NCBI RefSeq assembly: GCF_900639875.1
Contig: NZ_CAAAIA010000013.1
Span: forward strand, 1 to 59,830
From: Legionella impletisoli
GTDB taxonomy: Bacteria > Pseudomonadota > Gammaproteobacteria > Legionellales > Legionellaceae
Direction: 5' to 3'
DNA length: 59,830 bases
Shown: piece by piece, positions 16,809 to 26,303 of the stretch
Layout of the letters: each line of letters starts with the position of its first letter
Numbering within the stretch: the first letter of the stretch is position 1
Translations under genes and position numbers: made by a program
Notes under the pieces: model-generated
The model's input: the letters and a program-made list of their open reading frames with translations, nothing else
What the model was told of the DNA's origin: nothing
Database searches by the model: none

Positions 16809-17981
16809 TTGGGTAGTCGGTTTTCAAAAAGGATAACGTTATTTCCGGGATTTCGTATAAATTTTGGCAAACGTGGAATCAGTACCACTGTTGGACCGCG
16901 TGGTTTTTCTTTAGGTTTAGGAAGACAGGGGGTATATGGGAATGTTGGATTGAGAGGAACAGGCCTGTCTTATCGTACTAAATTAATGGATAATCAGGGT
17001 CGTATGGCATCTCAAAGTCAATGTAAAACTGGAGATAATTTTTTCAAATTGGCTATAGACGATAACTATGATTTGCTAATCCTCGATGAAGATGGATATA
17101 CATTATCCGGCACTGCAGAAAGAAAGGTTAAAAAATACAATCGACATGAAATCTTCTCATTTTTAGAAGACTACGCTGAACGTTTCAATCAAGAGTTACA
17201 ATTGAGCATTAACCAGCATCGTTTAACACCAAAACCGGATGATAGTTTATTTAAAGTTTCAGATTTCACAATTCCTAAACCTGATTTGCCAAGGCTAAAA
17301 AAGAAAGGTTTTTTTTCCAAGCTGCTGCGATTAGATAGCTACATTGATAATAAAAATGCAAGATTGCAACAAGCTTATGATAAAGAACTGGCAGATTGGA
17401 ATAAACAATGGCAATCCTATCTAGCCCAAAAAAAAGGATATCTTGAGCAATTGTATCAAGCACAAACAGGGTATGTTGATGCAATGGAAAAAACATTACA
17501 GCATTTAATGAATGAAATTCAATGGGAAAAAGAAACTTATCTTTCATTTGAGATCAATAACTCTGGTGATGAATTATCGATAGATATTGATTTGCCAGAG
17601 ATAGAAGACATACCAAATAAGGAAGCGAACGCAATTGAAAGAGGGCTTAAGCTAAGTATTAAAGAAAAAAGTGCAAAAGAAACTAAAACCGATTACCAGC
17701 AGTGTATTTTCTCAATATTATTCAGGATCGCCGGCCTTTCTTTTACAGCATTACCAACACTTGGGAAGGTTACCTTATCCGGTTACACTCAACGCTCAAA
17801 TAAAAGTACTGGCGATATTGAAGATGTTTATATAGTTTCTGCAGTAATAGACAGAAATCAGTGGCAACAATTAAATTTCGATGCTTTAGAGGATATTGAT
17901 CCAGTCTCAGCATTTCAAAATTTTAATTTAAAATGTGAGCTAAAAAAGAATGGCGATTTTTGCAAAATAAAGCCTTTTTAA
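16809..17981 (+). CDS. DUF4236 protein with coiled-coil region
   Basis: The start is a TTG with AGAAGGAA nine bases upstream, and no better ATG precedes the conserved N-terminus. Residues 1-55 form the DUF4236 domain: SRFSKRITLFPGFRINFGK, then STTVGPRGFSLGLGRQG and GLRGTGLSY. A central helical, Gln/Lys-rich region (about 180-240) and a C-terminal unknown domain follow. DUF4236 has no known activity. The protein is cytoplasmic, 390 residues, and followed by a secreted protein gene 52 bases later on the same strand. Confidence 0.8.
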   Translation: MGSRFSKRITLFPGFRINFGKRGISTTVGPRGFSLGLGRQGVYGNVGLRGTGLSYRTKLMDNQGRMASQSQCKTGDNFFKLAIDDNYDLLILDEDGYTLSGTAERKVKKYNRHEIFSFLEDYAERFNQELQLSINQHRLTPKPDDSLFKVSDFTIPKPDLPRLKKKGFFSKLLRLDSYIDNKNARLQQAYDKELADWNKQWQSYLAQKKGYLEQLYQAQTGYVDAMEKTLQHLMNEIQWEKETYLSFEINNSGDELSIDIDLPEIEDIPNKEANAIERGLKLSIKEKSAKETKTDYQQCIFSILFRIAGLSFTALPTLGKVTLSGYTQRSNKSTGDIEDVYIVSAVIDRNQWQQLNFDALEDIDPVSAFQNFNLKCELKKNGDFCKIKPF

Positions 17982-18033
17982 ACGGCTAGTTGAATCGATC
18001 TTAATTAAGAAGTAAAAAAAGAGGAATATCAAA

Positions 18034-18780
18034 ATGACAGGACGATTTTATATAAGACCCATACTGCTATTTATCCTCTTTATTTGTTTTGGAAATGTAC
18101 TTGCCTTAAGTGAAATGGACTTAAAGATTTGCAACGCATACGAAAATCAACAAGATAAAGATAATTGTATTAAAGAGCTAGAAAAAAGACCGAAAGAAAT
18201 TAGTTCAAAAAGCACACAAACATTGAAATATAAAGTGGTAAAGGATGTTTATAATAAAGCACTTAAAAAGTGCAATGTGACTATTGTATTGAGCCAAAAA
18301 ATCACAAAGACAAAATTAATAAAAATAGGCAAGCAATTAAAAGCAGAAAGACCTCATTGCTATCGACTATGGACTTTTTATTATACATCCAATATGAAGA
18401 TAGGCAGCGTGGCCTGGGCAACTACTCATTTCACTCCTGATCTTGAAGTTGACATTTTCGGCTCAACAGCAGAAGAAGATCTATCAATACAAAAATTATC
18501 TGCGACAAACAATTCTATTTTGGGGCAGTGGAAAAGCGAACAAACCCTCATGGGAGCAATAATAACGTTATATAAATCTGATAATGGGGATTTTAGGATC
18601 AAAACGGTTTTTCCGGATAAGAGTATTTCAGATGAAAAAGTGGTTAAATCTAGCCAGAATGGAAAAATCCGGTATGACGATAACAATACACATGGTGAGT
18701 ATTACATAATTGAAGACAATGGAAATTTAGGTTTTTATGGAAATAATGGAAAATTTGGAGAGGCAATTAAAATAAATTAA
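18034..18780 (+). CDS. Secreted hypothetical protein
   Basis: The 248-residue product has a signal peptide (PILLFILFICFGNVLA, cleavage about residue 24-25). Its mature part has a Cys/Lys-rich first half (about residues 30-140) and a beta-rich C-terminal half beginning near ILGQWKSEQ, with a lipocalin-like look (GQWKSE ... LYKSDNGDFRIKTVF). The ATG has GAGGAAT upstream. The gene follows the DUF4236 gene on the same strand and may be in the same transcript. No family can be named. Confidence 0.75.
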   Translation: MTGRFYIRPILLFILFICFGNVLALSEMDLKICNAYENQQDKDNCIKELEKRPKEISSKSTQTLKYKVVKDVYNKALKKCNVTIVLSQKITKTKLIKIGKQLKAERPHCYRLWTFYYTSNMKIGSVAWATTHFTPDLEVDIFGSTAEEDLSIQKLSATNNSILGQWKSEQTLMGAIITLYKSDNGDFRIKTVFPDKSISDEKVVKSSQNGKIRYDDNNTHGEYYIIEDNGNLGFYGNNGKFGEAIKIN

Positions 18781-18898
18781 GTTGTTGTGGAAGTGTTTCA
18801 TTTTTTTCATTTAATATTTCATTTTTCTTGCTAGAAAACTCTGCTTCCACAAGAATGCCCTTATCCCTTAATTTTGCTAAGGTTTCTAGCAAGCCTAG

Positions 18899-18918
18899 GC
18901 TGGGCTGAAAAGCCCAGC
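18899..18918 (+). repeat. REP (GCTGGGCT type) left of truncated RAYT
   Basis: Arms GCTGGGCT and AGCCCAGC around GAAA, with the same downstream bases as the REP at 15322. The stretch from 18781 to 19180 holds this REP, the truncated RAYT and a half REP near 19103-19120, and no intact gene. Confidence 0.85.
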
Positions 18919-18988
18919 ACACCCTATTGAATTCCATTCACACTTTCGTTATAAATACCAAAAAAAGGAATAATAAGAAACCAACCTG

Positions 18989-19129
18989 ATGCATTACAGA
19001 AGAGTTCTCGTGCCAGGGGCCACTTATTTTTTTACTGTGAATCTGCAACATAGAAACAGTAATTTGCTTATTCAACGAATTGATGCCTTAACTCATGCTT
19101 ATCAGCCCAGCCTACACTTGCTTGCATGA
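18989..19129 (+). pseudogene. Internally deleted RAYT copy
   Basis: Codons 1-34 match the intact RAYT at 15411 almost exactly (M-H-YRRVLVPGATYFFTVN ... IQRIDAL). The sequence then jumps directly to the right-end REP half (ATCAGCCCAGCCTACACTTG), so the catalytic HWH region is missing. Upstream bases, including the ribosome site region, are also conserved. The ends resemble a non-autonomous, MITE-like derivative. Confidence 0.88.
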
Positions 19130-19180
19130 GAGCTATACTCTCTAAGAACAGCTTAAGTTTAAAATTTGGTTGAGAAAAAG

Positions 19181-20227
19181 ATGAGTCTCTCACTGTACAC
19201 GGAAGAGGAATGTGAAAAAATTGCACGCCAAGCTTCTTTAAGGTACATCAACGATCATCATCCTGGCTTTTCCAGGAAAAAGTGCGGGAAGGGGTTTGCT
19301 TATTATGATTTGGATGGCCAGCATATAAAAAAGCCAAAACGTTTGAAGCGCATTACAAATCTAGCCATACCCCCGGCATATAAAAATGTTTGGATTTCTC
19401 CTTTTGAAAACAGTCATCTTCAAGCCACAGGAATAGATAAAAAGGGTCGAAAGCAATATATTTATCATCCTTTATGGAAAAAAATGCGGAAAAAACAGAA
19501 ATTTGACCTAATGCCTGCATTTGGATCTCTATTACCGACCATACGTGATTTCATTCACAAAGAGCTTAATAAATCAATTACCATTAATAAATTACAAATC
19601 ATCTGCGCGATTACATATCTTTTAGATAAATTTAGTGTTCGGATCGGGAACCCCCTCTATTCCAAAGAGAACCAATCTTTTGGCATAACCACCTTACGTA
19701 AAAAGCATTTATCGCTTGATGAAAAACAGGTTGCGCTTGATTTTAAAGGAAAAAATTCGAAAATGTGGCATATTCTTCTAAAAAACAAAAAAATGATTCG
19801 GCTCTTAAAAAAATGCAATGAATTACCTGGTTATGAGTTATTCAAATACCTAGATGAAACAAACAAGCTTCATGTAATAAGCTCCCAAGATGTGAATGGG
19901 TTTTTACATGCTCTAACCCAAAAACCGTTCACAGCAAAAGATTTTCGAACCTGGGCGGCATCGCGAGAATTTTTTATGGGCATAATACAAACTTTAATAA
20001 AAAATAAATCAATTACTCAAAATCAAATGACCGAAATTATAAAACAAGTGGCAAAAAAACTAGGTCATACCCCGAACATATGCCAAAAAAGCTATCTACA
20101 TCCACACATTTTATTATATTACCAAAATGAACGATTACATGATTGGATAAATCGGAATCAAGAAATTTTAGCTGACTTAAAGAAAAATCATGATGAAATT
20201 TTTTTACACTGGTTGCAAACAAAATAG
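19181..20227 (+). CDS. DNA topoisomerase IB (poxvirus/bacterial type)
   Basis: The enzyme relaxes supercoils through a 3'-phosphotyrosine nick. Marks of the bacterial type IB family are LQATGIDKKGRKQYIYHPLW (N-domain clamp), RIGNPLYSKENQSFG plus TTLR (catalytic Arg) and the C-terminal NICQKSYLHPHIL, whose Tyr is the expected nucleophile. The ATG at 19181 gives 348 residues, a usual length; an in-frame TTG at 19166 adds five residues and is less likely. It stands alone, after the REP cluster. Confidence 0.92.
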   Translation: MSLSLYTEEECEKIARQASLRYINDHHPGFSRKKCGKGFAYYDLDGQHIKKPKRLKRITNLAIPPAYKNVWISPFENSHLQATGIDKKGRKQYIYHPLWKKMRKKQKFDLMPAFGSLLPTIRDFIHKELNKSITINKLQIICAITYLLDKFSVRIGNPLYSKENQSFGITTLRKKHLSLDEKQVALDFKGKNSKMWHILLKNKKMIRLLKKCNELPGYELFKYLDETNKLHVISSQDVNGFLHALTQKPFTAKDFRTWAASREFFMGIIQTLIKNKSITQNQMTEIIKQVAKKLGHTPNICQKSYLHPHILLYYQNERLHDWINRNQEILADLKKNHDEIFLHWLQTK

Positions 20228-20308
20228 CTTTTCAGAATTTTAGGTAAGATTTTCTGAGGCAATTCATAAATTTCTGCTATAGTTACAAAATTCATCTGTA
20301 CTCTTCCA

Positions 20309-20377
20309 GGAATGGGCGCCTCGAATTTTCATGATGCCGCTTTGCTAAAAGGTGGGCAAAGCGAACCGAGCCCGCAA
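20309..20377 (+). promoter_or_regulatory. Possible structured leader before the FecR-like gene
   Basis: CGCTTTGC and GCAAAGCG form a perfect 8-bp stem with a purine-rich 10-base loop (TAAAAGGTGG), nested within CTCG/CGAG and GGG/CCC pairs. It lies 40-110 bases before the ATG. It could be an untranslated-region control element. It does not match any riboswitch consensus I know. Confidence 0.3.
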
Positions 20378-20417
20378 AATTTAATGTAACCATGCCATAC
20401 GTGATAAGGATGCCACG

Positions 20418-22478
20418 ATGATGAACCGCATTGTCAATTACTTAGCTACCTATCTTTTGTCAATAATCATCTCAACCATTTCCTTAACAGCCTATGCAGA
20501 CGATCCGGGAGAAGTAGCCAGGCTCAGTTTTACAGAAGGCCCTGTCAGCTTTTTGCCTGCTGGAGAAAACAAATGGGTCAAGCCCAAACTTAATCGACCG
20601 TTGATCACAAGTGATCGTCTCTGGTCTGAAACCGGAGCGAAAGTCGAACTACAACTTCCTAATGCTTTAATTCATATGGCAGGACAAACAAGCTTAAAAA
20701 TTACCAATCTCACTCACACGATCAAGCAGTTACAAATCTCTCAAGGGACCTTAATATTACAGCTATTGAATCTAAAATCCGGTCAAACCTATGAAATCGA
20801 TACCCCAAATCTTGCTTTTGTAATGAGTAAACCAGGCACTTATCGGGTGGATGTTCTTCTAAACAGTACCCAGATTAGCGTCATAAAAGGTTCAGGAAAG
20901 GCGTTCGGAAGTCATGCAAATTATGAAATTCAATCGGGGTATACTTGCCGTTTTACCGGAACGAACTTATCCCCATTTAGCTGCGCTAAAATAGGTAAGT
21001 TGGATACCTTTGCCCAATGGAGTATGGAACGGGTAAAACGATTACAACAATCTGCCGCTGCTAAACATGTTTCCCCCAGTTTGATTGGACACGAAGCACT
21101 CGTTGAGTATGGCCAATGGAAAACTGTTAAACGCTATGGAAAGATTTGGACGCCTGATAAAGTCCCTGCCAATTGGGCTCCCTATCGTATGGGGCAATGG
21201 ACTTGGATCAGCGGATGGGGTTGGACATGGGTGGATGACCAACCCTGGGGATTTGCTCCTTTTCATTATGGACGTTGGGTATACATCGAAGAAGAGTGGG
21301 GGTGGGTTCCTGGCCCCATCGTTGAAGAAGTTGTCTATGCTCCTGCATTAGTAGTCTTCGTTGGCGATAGCAGCTCTCCGTTGCAGCTTTCTTCTGGTGT
21401 GCCCGGTGTAGCATGGTTCCCTTTAGGCCCCGGGGAAGTCTATATCCCACCCTATGAAGTCAGCCAGAACTATTTTATTCAAGTTAACACCAGCAATACC
21501 ATCATTAATCAAGCCGACGTGATTAACATTTATAATAATCCGCCGTCCACACTAACGTATCAGAACGCTACGACCCCCACCGCAGTCACAGCTGTTCCAG
21601 CGGAGGTATTCGTTCAATCTGAACCAGTTATGACATCTATTACTCCTTTATCGGCTGAAGTTTTAACCAGCGCCCCAAAATCACAAGTGGCTCCGGTAGC
21701 TCCAGAATCCACCAGCGTTTTAGGTACTAATACCGCTGCAAGCGCGCCCCCAGAAGAAATCACTCAACGTTCTATTGTTGTGAAAAACGAACCACCTCCT
21801 CCCCCAGTTCCCTTTTCGGAAACTGAAAAATTATTAGAACAAAATCCAGGCGTGCCTTTATCATCAGTCAACATGAAGAAATTACAAAACAAAAACACCG
21901 CAGAGAAATCTACCGAAACAGTGGTCCCTGTGGCAGAAGAAACTAAGCCAGCGAAGCCAACTGCTGCACAAATGACGATACCAGAAGCTGGACAGCCAGA
22001 ATCTATTCCTTTAGAGCCTGGGATTGTTGAGCCGCAAACGGCGCCTGAAACAACAGCACCTGCTGTTACAAAACCACAACCCGAGTCGACCCCAACTCCA
22101 TCAGAGGAAGTCATTCAAGCGCCGCTTGAAGAATCTCCGGCCGTAACGAGCCAACCTACAGCCCAACCGCCTGCTAAGGAAGAACCCTCCATTGAAGCTC
22201 TACCACCTGTCGAGAAAAAAGAACCCGATCCAGCAGCGCCTCCACAAGCTATCGAAGAAACACTAGAGCCATCCAAACCTGCTCCCGGAAAGCCTGCAGC
22301 TCAAGAGCTTGTGCCTGAACCAACAACGGCCCAGCCAGTACCGCAGGGTAAGCCCACTAAAGCAACCCAATCAACAACCAAGAAAGAAAAAAATAAAACG
22401 ACGGATGAATCCTCTGAAACAAATGGCGCTAATTCTATAGACACATCGGATGAAGAGGATTCTAGGGGAGGGGAATAG
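20418..22478 (+). CDS. FecR/DUF6600-type secreted protein with Pro/Glu-rich tail
   Basis: A 686-residue exported protein. It has a signal peptide (to about residue 28), a FecR-like beta domain (about 35-185: PVSFLPAGENKWVK ... TDNPNLAF-type strands) and a Trp/Tyr/Gly-rich DUF6600-type region (about 230-330) with repeats such as YRMGQWTWISGWGWTWVDD and PFHYGRWVY. A long low-complexity Pro/Glu/Ala/Thr tail runs from about 380 to the end. The tail probably spans the periplasm or capsule. No anti-sigma membrane helix is seen. AAGGA lies about nine bases before the doubled ATG. The protein is probably surface or periplasmic; its ligand is unknown. Confidence 0.82.
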   Translation: MMNRIVNYLATYLLSIIISTISLTAYADDPGEVARLSFTEGPVSFLPAGENKWVKPKLNRPLITSDRLWSETGAKVELQLPNALIHMAGQTSLKITNLTHTIKQLQISQGTLILQLLNLKSGQTYEIDTPNLAFVMSKPGTYRVDVLLNSTQISVIKGSGKAFGSHANYEIQSGYTCRFTGTNLSPFSCAKIGKLDTFAQWSMERVKRLQQSAAAKHVSPSLIGHEALVEYGQWKTVKRYGKIWTPDKVPANWAPYRMGQWTWISGWGWTWVDDQPWGFAPFHYGRWVYIEEEWGWVPGPIVEEVVYAPALVVFVGDSSSPLQLSSGVPGVAWFPLGPGEVYIPPYEVSQNYFIQVNTSNTIINQADVINIYNNPPSTLTYQNATTPTAVTAVPAEVFVQSEPVMTSITPLSAEVLTSAPKSQVAPVAPESTSVLGTNTAASAPPEEITQRSIVVKNEPPPPPVPFSETEKLLEQNPGVPLSSVNMKKLQNKNTAEKSTETVVPVAEETKPAKPTAAQMTIPEAGQPESIPLEPGIVEPQTAPETTAPAVTKPQPESTPTPSEEVIQAPLEESPAVTSQPTAQPPAKEEPSIEALPPVEKKEPDPAAPPQAIEETLEPSKPAPGKPAAQELVPEPTTAQPVPQGKPTKATQSTTKKEKNKTTDESSETNGANSIDTSDEEDSRGGE

Positions 22479-22539
22479 CAATTGTAACCTGATAGAACCT
22501 TTAATCAAGTCATGCTTGCGACCTCAGGATCCAGATTGG

Positions 22540-22890
22540 CTAAGGGCTAAATATATTTTTTGATGATTCAAGTCGTTCGATAGCATGATGAATATTATCC
22601 GTAATATGTTCACCACGCATGAATGGAGAAGGAAAATGTGCAGAGCCAATAGTCACTGCTGCCCCAGTTATATCTAATTTATCAATATTGAGCGTCTCAC
22701 CCTCTTCGGTGCCGCAAATCTTAACTTCTGCTTTACTACGAATTGGTGCATTAATCGTAACAGACCGACCAAGAATATAAATCCTACCCTGCTCTGCTAA
22801 TAGTTCTGCATTAATTACAATATCTGCCTCTGTGTTACATAGAAAAATAGGACCTATTGTTTTGACCGGCTGATTAAGTGTAATTTGCAT
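22540..22890 (-). CDS. Short beta-helix-like hypothetical protein
   Basis: The product has 116 residues, with GGGAGA eight bases before the ATG. The first 75 residues consist of short strand-turn repeats (ADIVINAELLAEQGRIYILGRSVTINAPIRS) of the kind seen in small beta-helix or filamentous-haemagglutinin fragments. No signal peptide is seen. A helical C-terminus follows. It might be a bactofilin-like or detached passenger fragment; the function is unknown. Confidence 0.65.
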   Translation of the reverse strand: MQITLNQPVKTIGPIFLCNTEADIVINAELLAEQGRIYILGRSVTINAPIRSKAEVKICGTEEGETLNIDKLDITGAAVTIGSAHFPSPFMRGEHITDNIHHAIERLESSKNIFSP

Positions 22891-23142
22891 GATTATTCTC
22901 CCTTATTAAGTTGTCCAGATATCGTCTTGATTCTAAACCCTGTGAATACCTTTCACCCGTTAAGACTTTTACAACCGAGCATTTAATATCTTATCAATCT
23001 TACTAAGAAGGGTACAGGTATTTCCTATTCCTTATTCGCTCATAAACCAAACATGAGATGCCATATCCCAGCTACTCTAGCTCGCTGAGTATTTGGTCTT
23101 GTATAGATCTCAAAGTATAATTAATTGCAGGCATTCGGTAAA

Positions 23143-23168
23143 AATGTTACGTTAAAAAATGTAACATT
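23143..23168 (+). promoter_or_regulatory. Inverted repeat before chrA (candidate operator)
   Basis: AATGTTAC (23143-23150) and GTAACATT (23161-23168) are perfect inverted 8-mers ten bases apart, ending 14 bases before the chrA start. A dimeric repressor could bind here, or the hairpin could mask the ribosome site. The rest of the 292 bases between 22890 and 23183 shows nothing I can assign. Confidence 0.45.
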
Positions 23169-23182
23169 ATTTATCTTCGTCA

Positions 23183-24493
23183 ATGAACAAAAGTCCCTCT
23201 TTTAAAGAAGCCTTCTTTGTTTTTTTACAAGTTGCGGCTTATAGCTTTGGTGGCCCCGCGAATCAAATTGCAGTCATGCACCGCTTATTGGTTGATGAAA
23301 AACAATGGATTGATGAGAAACAATTTTTAAACGCATTAAATTATTGCATGCTGTTACCTGGCCCCGAAGCCCATCAATTAATCATCTATATAGGTTGGTT
23401 GTTGCATCGCGTTAGGGGTGGTATCGTCGCGGGAACATTATTTGTACTGCCTGGATTTTTGTCAATACTTTTGCTGAGCATCTTGTATGTAAACTATCAG
23501 TCAACCAATTGGGTACAAGTTCTATTTTATGGTATTAAACCAGCCGTTATTGCGATTGTTTTAAGCGCCCTTATTCGGATTGGTCAAAAATCATTAAAAT
23601 CCGAAAGTCATTACATCATTGCTTTGTCTGCTTTTCTTTTTTTGTTTTTATTAAATGTTCCTTTTCCCATTATTATTCTGGGTGCCGCACTAATTGGTTA
23701 TTTGCTTAATCGATTTAATTTTGCGCTCAATCTTGATAGCAAAACAACTCTTAATCAAAACTTTCATAAAATTTCACTTTCCACAATGCAACTGATAAAA
23801 ACCAGTAGTATTTGGTTAGCAATTTGGCTTCTTCCAGTTTTTTTTATTTTTCTTATAACTGGTGTTCATCATGTATTCACCCAAGAAGCTTTTTTATTCA
23901 GTAAAACAGCCTTATTAAGTTTTGGAGGAGCTTATGCGGTTTTATCTTATATTGCTCAACAGGCCGTGCAAACATATGGTTGGTTAAAGCCCGTTGAAAT
24001 GCTAGATGGATTAGGTATGGCTGAAACAACACCTGGCCCGCTGATTCAAGTAGTACAATTTGTAGGATTTCTGGCAGCCTATCGTTATGCTGGCGATATG
24101 AATCCTTGGTTGGCAGGCATTCTTGGCTCAATTATAACCACCTGGGTTACTTTTATTCCTTCTTTTTTATGGATATTTGTCGGTGCACCTTATATTGAAG
24201 AGCTAAGAAAAATCCAAGTACTTCGTGTGATATTAACCGCAATTACAGCAGCAATCGTTGGTGTTATTCTTAACCTCTCGCTTTGGTTTGCCATCAATAC
24301 TCTATTTGGTAAAGTAGAAAAATTTCAAATATTTATCGTTGATACTTATCAACCTATCTGGTCTACCTTTGATTATGGTTCAGCGTTTATTATGCTGATT
24401 AGTTTAATACTCGCATTTCTTTATAAGGTGGGTATATTTCTGATTTTACTGACCGGTATCTTTCTTGGAGTCATCGTTAACTCTATGTTGTAA
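23183..24493 (+). CDS. chrA: Chromate transporter (CHR family)
   Basis: A long-chain, two-halved CHR protein of 436 residues with about 10-12 membrane segments. The N-terminal half has the family signatures YSFGGPANQIAVMH and LLPGPEAHQLIIYIGW; the second half has the matching FGGAYAVL and ETTPGPLIQVVQFVGF motifs. Such proteins export chromate, driven by the membrane potential. No chrB-like regulator is adjacent. An inverted repeat sits directly upstream. Confidence 0.93.
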   Translation: MNKSPSFKEAFFVFLQVAAYSFGGPANQIAVMHRLLVDEKQWIDEKQFLNALNYCMLLPGPEAHQLIIYIGWLLHRVRGGIVAGTLFVLPGFLSILLLSILYVNYQSTNWVQVLFYGIKPAVIAIVLSALIRIGQKSLKSESHYIIALSAFLFLFLLNVPFPIIILGAALIGYLLNRFNFALNLDSKTTLNQNFHKISLSTMQLIKTSSIWLAIWLLPVFFIFLITGVHHVFTQEAFLFSKTALLSFGGAYAVLSYIAQQAVQTYGWLKPVEMLDGLGMAETTPGPLIQVVQFVGFLAAYRYAGDMNPWLAGILGSIITTWVTFIPSFLWIFVGAPYIEELRKIQVLRVILTAITAAIVGVILNLSLWFAINTLFGKVEKFQIFIVDTYQPIWSTFDYGSAFIMLISLILAFLYKVGIFLILLTGIFLGVIVNSML

Positions 24494-24532
24494 TCCATTT
24501 TAAAAAACAGCGTTTAAGTTTTGCATGACGCT

Positions 24533-25027
24533 TCATTTCTTCCTAAATATCCAGGGGGGTATTGCATATTTATCTGCCCAAAGCCCTTTCTTTGACCGTT
24601 GGGCCTCAATCTGTAAATCATATAATTTATTATCTGTTACATATTTATCATAAACCCAAGCCATTCCTTTTTGAACTTGATGTGCATTAGCATCTACGCT
24701 ATTACAGTAAACTCTTCCAAGAATTCTTTTGTATCGATCAGCTTTTTCATAAATAACCACAGCATTTTTTCTATAACAGATGTTCGCTAATGATTGCCGG
24801 GATACATTGCCAAATGCTTGCTCTTTTTCAGGGGCATCTATTTCAGCCAATCTAATCTTTATCTGTTTCTTGGTTGGGGTAAGAATTGTCAGAGTATCCC
24901 CGTCAGCAATTCTTATTACGATTCCTGAAATTGACTTCGCGAAGGAACTTGAAACAAAAAAAATTAAAAGAATCGAAAAGGAAATAATGTTCCAGTGTTT
25001 TTTAATCGCTAAACTGTGTTGTGCCAT
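24533..25027 (-). CDS. Secreted thermonuclease-like nuclease (SNase)
   Basis: A 164-residue protein from the ATG at 25027, with a signal peptide (hydrophobic ISFSILLIFFVSSSFA, to residue 30). The SNase domain follows: ADGDTL (D42), IRLAEIDAPE (R59, D64, E67) and KADRYKRILGRVY with the second catalytic Arg, then a GLWADKYAIPPWIFRK tail. The residues for calcium-dependent cleavage of DNA or RNA are in place. An upstream in-frame TTG would extend it by 15 polar residues, which does not suit a signal peptide. Confidence 0.9.
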   Translation of the reverse strand: MAQHSLAIKKHWNIISFSILLIFFVSSSFAKSISGIVIRIADGDTLTILTPTKKQIKIRLAEIDAPEKEQAFGNVSRQSLANICYRKNAVVIYEKADRYKRILGRVYCNSVDANAHQVQKGMAWVYDKYVTDNKLYDLQIEAQRSKKGLWADKYAIPPWIFRKK

Positions 25028-25103
25028 TCGAATCGATCCATTTTTTATTTTTTCAAATAAACATTCAGTCAATCAAATCATTTAAAAAACTAAAAATCGG
25101 GAT

Positions 25104-25676
25104 TTATTGGCCATGGCGGAAACAGTTCAGCGTATGATCGTTAACCATTCCAACCGCTTGCATGAAGGCATAACAAATTGTGCTCCCAACAAATTTGAAG
25201 CCTTGTTTTTTTAAATCGTTTGACATCGTATCAGAAATGATGGTTTTAGCGGGAACGTTAACTATATTTTCCCAATTATTTAAGATTGGTTTACCATCTA
25301 CAAACTGCCATACGTAGTCTGAAAATGAGCCATATTTCTTTTGTATTTCTAAAAAAGCTTTAGCGTTTTGTATAGTTGCATTGATTTTTAAATGATTACG
25401 AATAATACCGGTATTATTAAGCAGCGATTCTATTTTACTTTGGTCATATTGAGCGATAAGTTTGGCATTAAAATTATCAAATGATTGTCTAAAATTTTCC
25501 CGTTTTTTTAACACGGTTAGCCAACTTAGCCCTGCTTGCATACCCTCTAATATTAATAACTCAAATAACACCCGATCATCAAATACTGGCACTCCCCATT
25601 CGGTATCATGATAGGAAATATAAAGTGGATCATCATTTACCCAAGCGCATCGATTACATTTATTTTTCACAGACAT
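25104..25676 (-). CDS. tag: DNA-3-methyladenine glycosylase I
   Basis: The 190-residue enzyme removes 3-methyladenine from alkylated DNA. C10 and H23 in RCAWVNDDPLYISYHDTEWG plus the C-terminal NDHTLNCFRH His/Cys form the zinc site of Tag. E44 in LILEGMQAGLSW is the active-site acid, and GIIRNHLKI is the helix-hairpin-helix region. Length and motif order are normal. The 263 bases from here to the next gene show no assignable feature. Confidence 0.95.
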   Translation of the reverse strand: MSVKNKCNRCAWVNDDPLYISYHDTEWGVPVFDDRVLFELLILEGMQAGLSWLTVLKKRENFRQSFDNFNAKLIAQYDQSKIESLLNNTGIIRNHLKINATIQNAKAFLEIQKKYGSFSDYVWQFVDGKPILNNWENIVNVPAKTIISDTMSNDLKKQGFKFVGSTICYAFMQAVGMVNDHTLNCFRHGQ

Positions 25677-25939
25677 CGTTATCTTCTTCCATATCGGCGG
25701 AATTCTCTATTTGAATTGATAATACGATGCATAAAATGCCTACGGCAATCTTATTTTCTGCCATTATCTTGCTAATGAATAAAAACATCTTCGGTGGGTT
25801 GGTTTACAAATGTAAATTCTTTACTAAGCTTTTACCACCCAGGTAATTTTATCACTAGGGTAGAGAAATAACATGTATACCGAATATGAGTTTGGAATCT
25901 TGTTAATAAACGATTTTTAATGGAAAAGGAGAATTAGAA

Positions 25940-26299
25940 ATGCCATGGACGAAAAGTGATTATCCTGATGCGATGAAAAATTTATCCACCGAGGATCGAA
26001 ATAAAGCCATTGATATAGCAAATTCATTACTGAAAGAAGGGTATGAAGAAGGCCGAGCCATTTCAATCGCGATAGCAACCGCTAAAGATCGAGGCAATGG
26101 TTCAGGGGACTCTGAATATCATGTATTACCTCATCCGAATGGCTGGTCAGTCAGAAAAACCGATGCTGAACAAGCTTCCTTCACGTTTGATACTAAAGAA
26201 AAAGCGCTCGAGAAAGCGAAAGATCTATTACATAATAAAGGCGGGCGTTTAGTTATTCATACGAAAGAAGGTGACATTCAAGAACATCGTGAATACTAA
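25940..26299 (+). CDS. Small stress-type protein with DUF2188 domain
   Basis: The 119-residue cytoplasmic protein has an N-terminal helical part (MPWTKSDYPDAMKNLSTEDR, then GYEEGRAISIAIATAK) and a C-terminal DUF2188 domain (YHVLPHPNGWSVRKTDAEQ ... RLVIHTKEGDIQEHREY). Proteins of this layout occur in many environmental bacteria and often accompany general stress genes; activity is unknown. AAAAGGAG precedes the ATG. A RAYT remnant begins five bases after the stop. Confidence 0.85.
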   Translation: MPWTKSDYPDAMKNLSTEDRNKAIDIANSLLKEGYEEGRAISIAIATAKDRGNGSGDSEYHVLPHPNGWSVRKTDAEQASFTFDTKEKALEKAKDLLHNKGGRLVIHTKEGDIQEHREY

Positions 26300-26303
26300 T
26301 AGA

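Noticed and set aside
20300..20400. Known c-di-GMP or fluoride riboswitch
   Set aside because: The GCAAAGC segment recalls the c-di-GMP motif, but the partner helices and conserved loops are missing.
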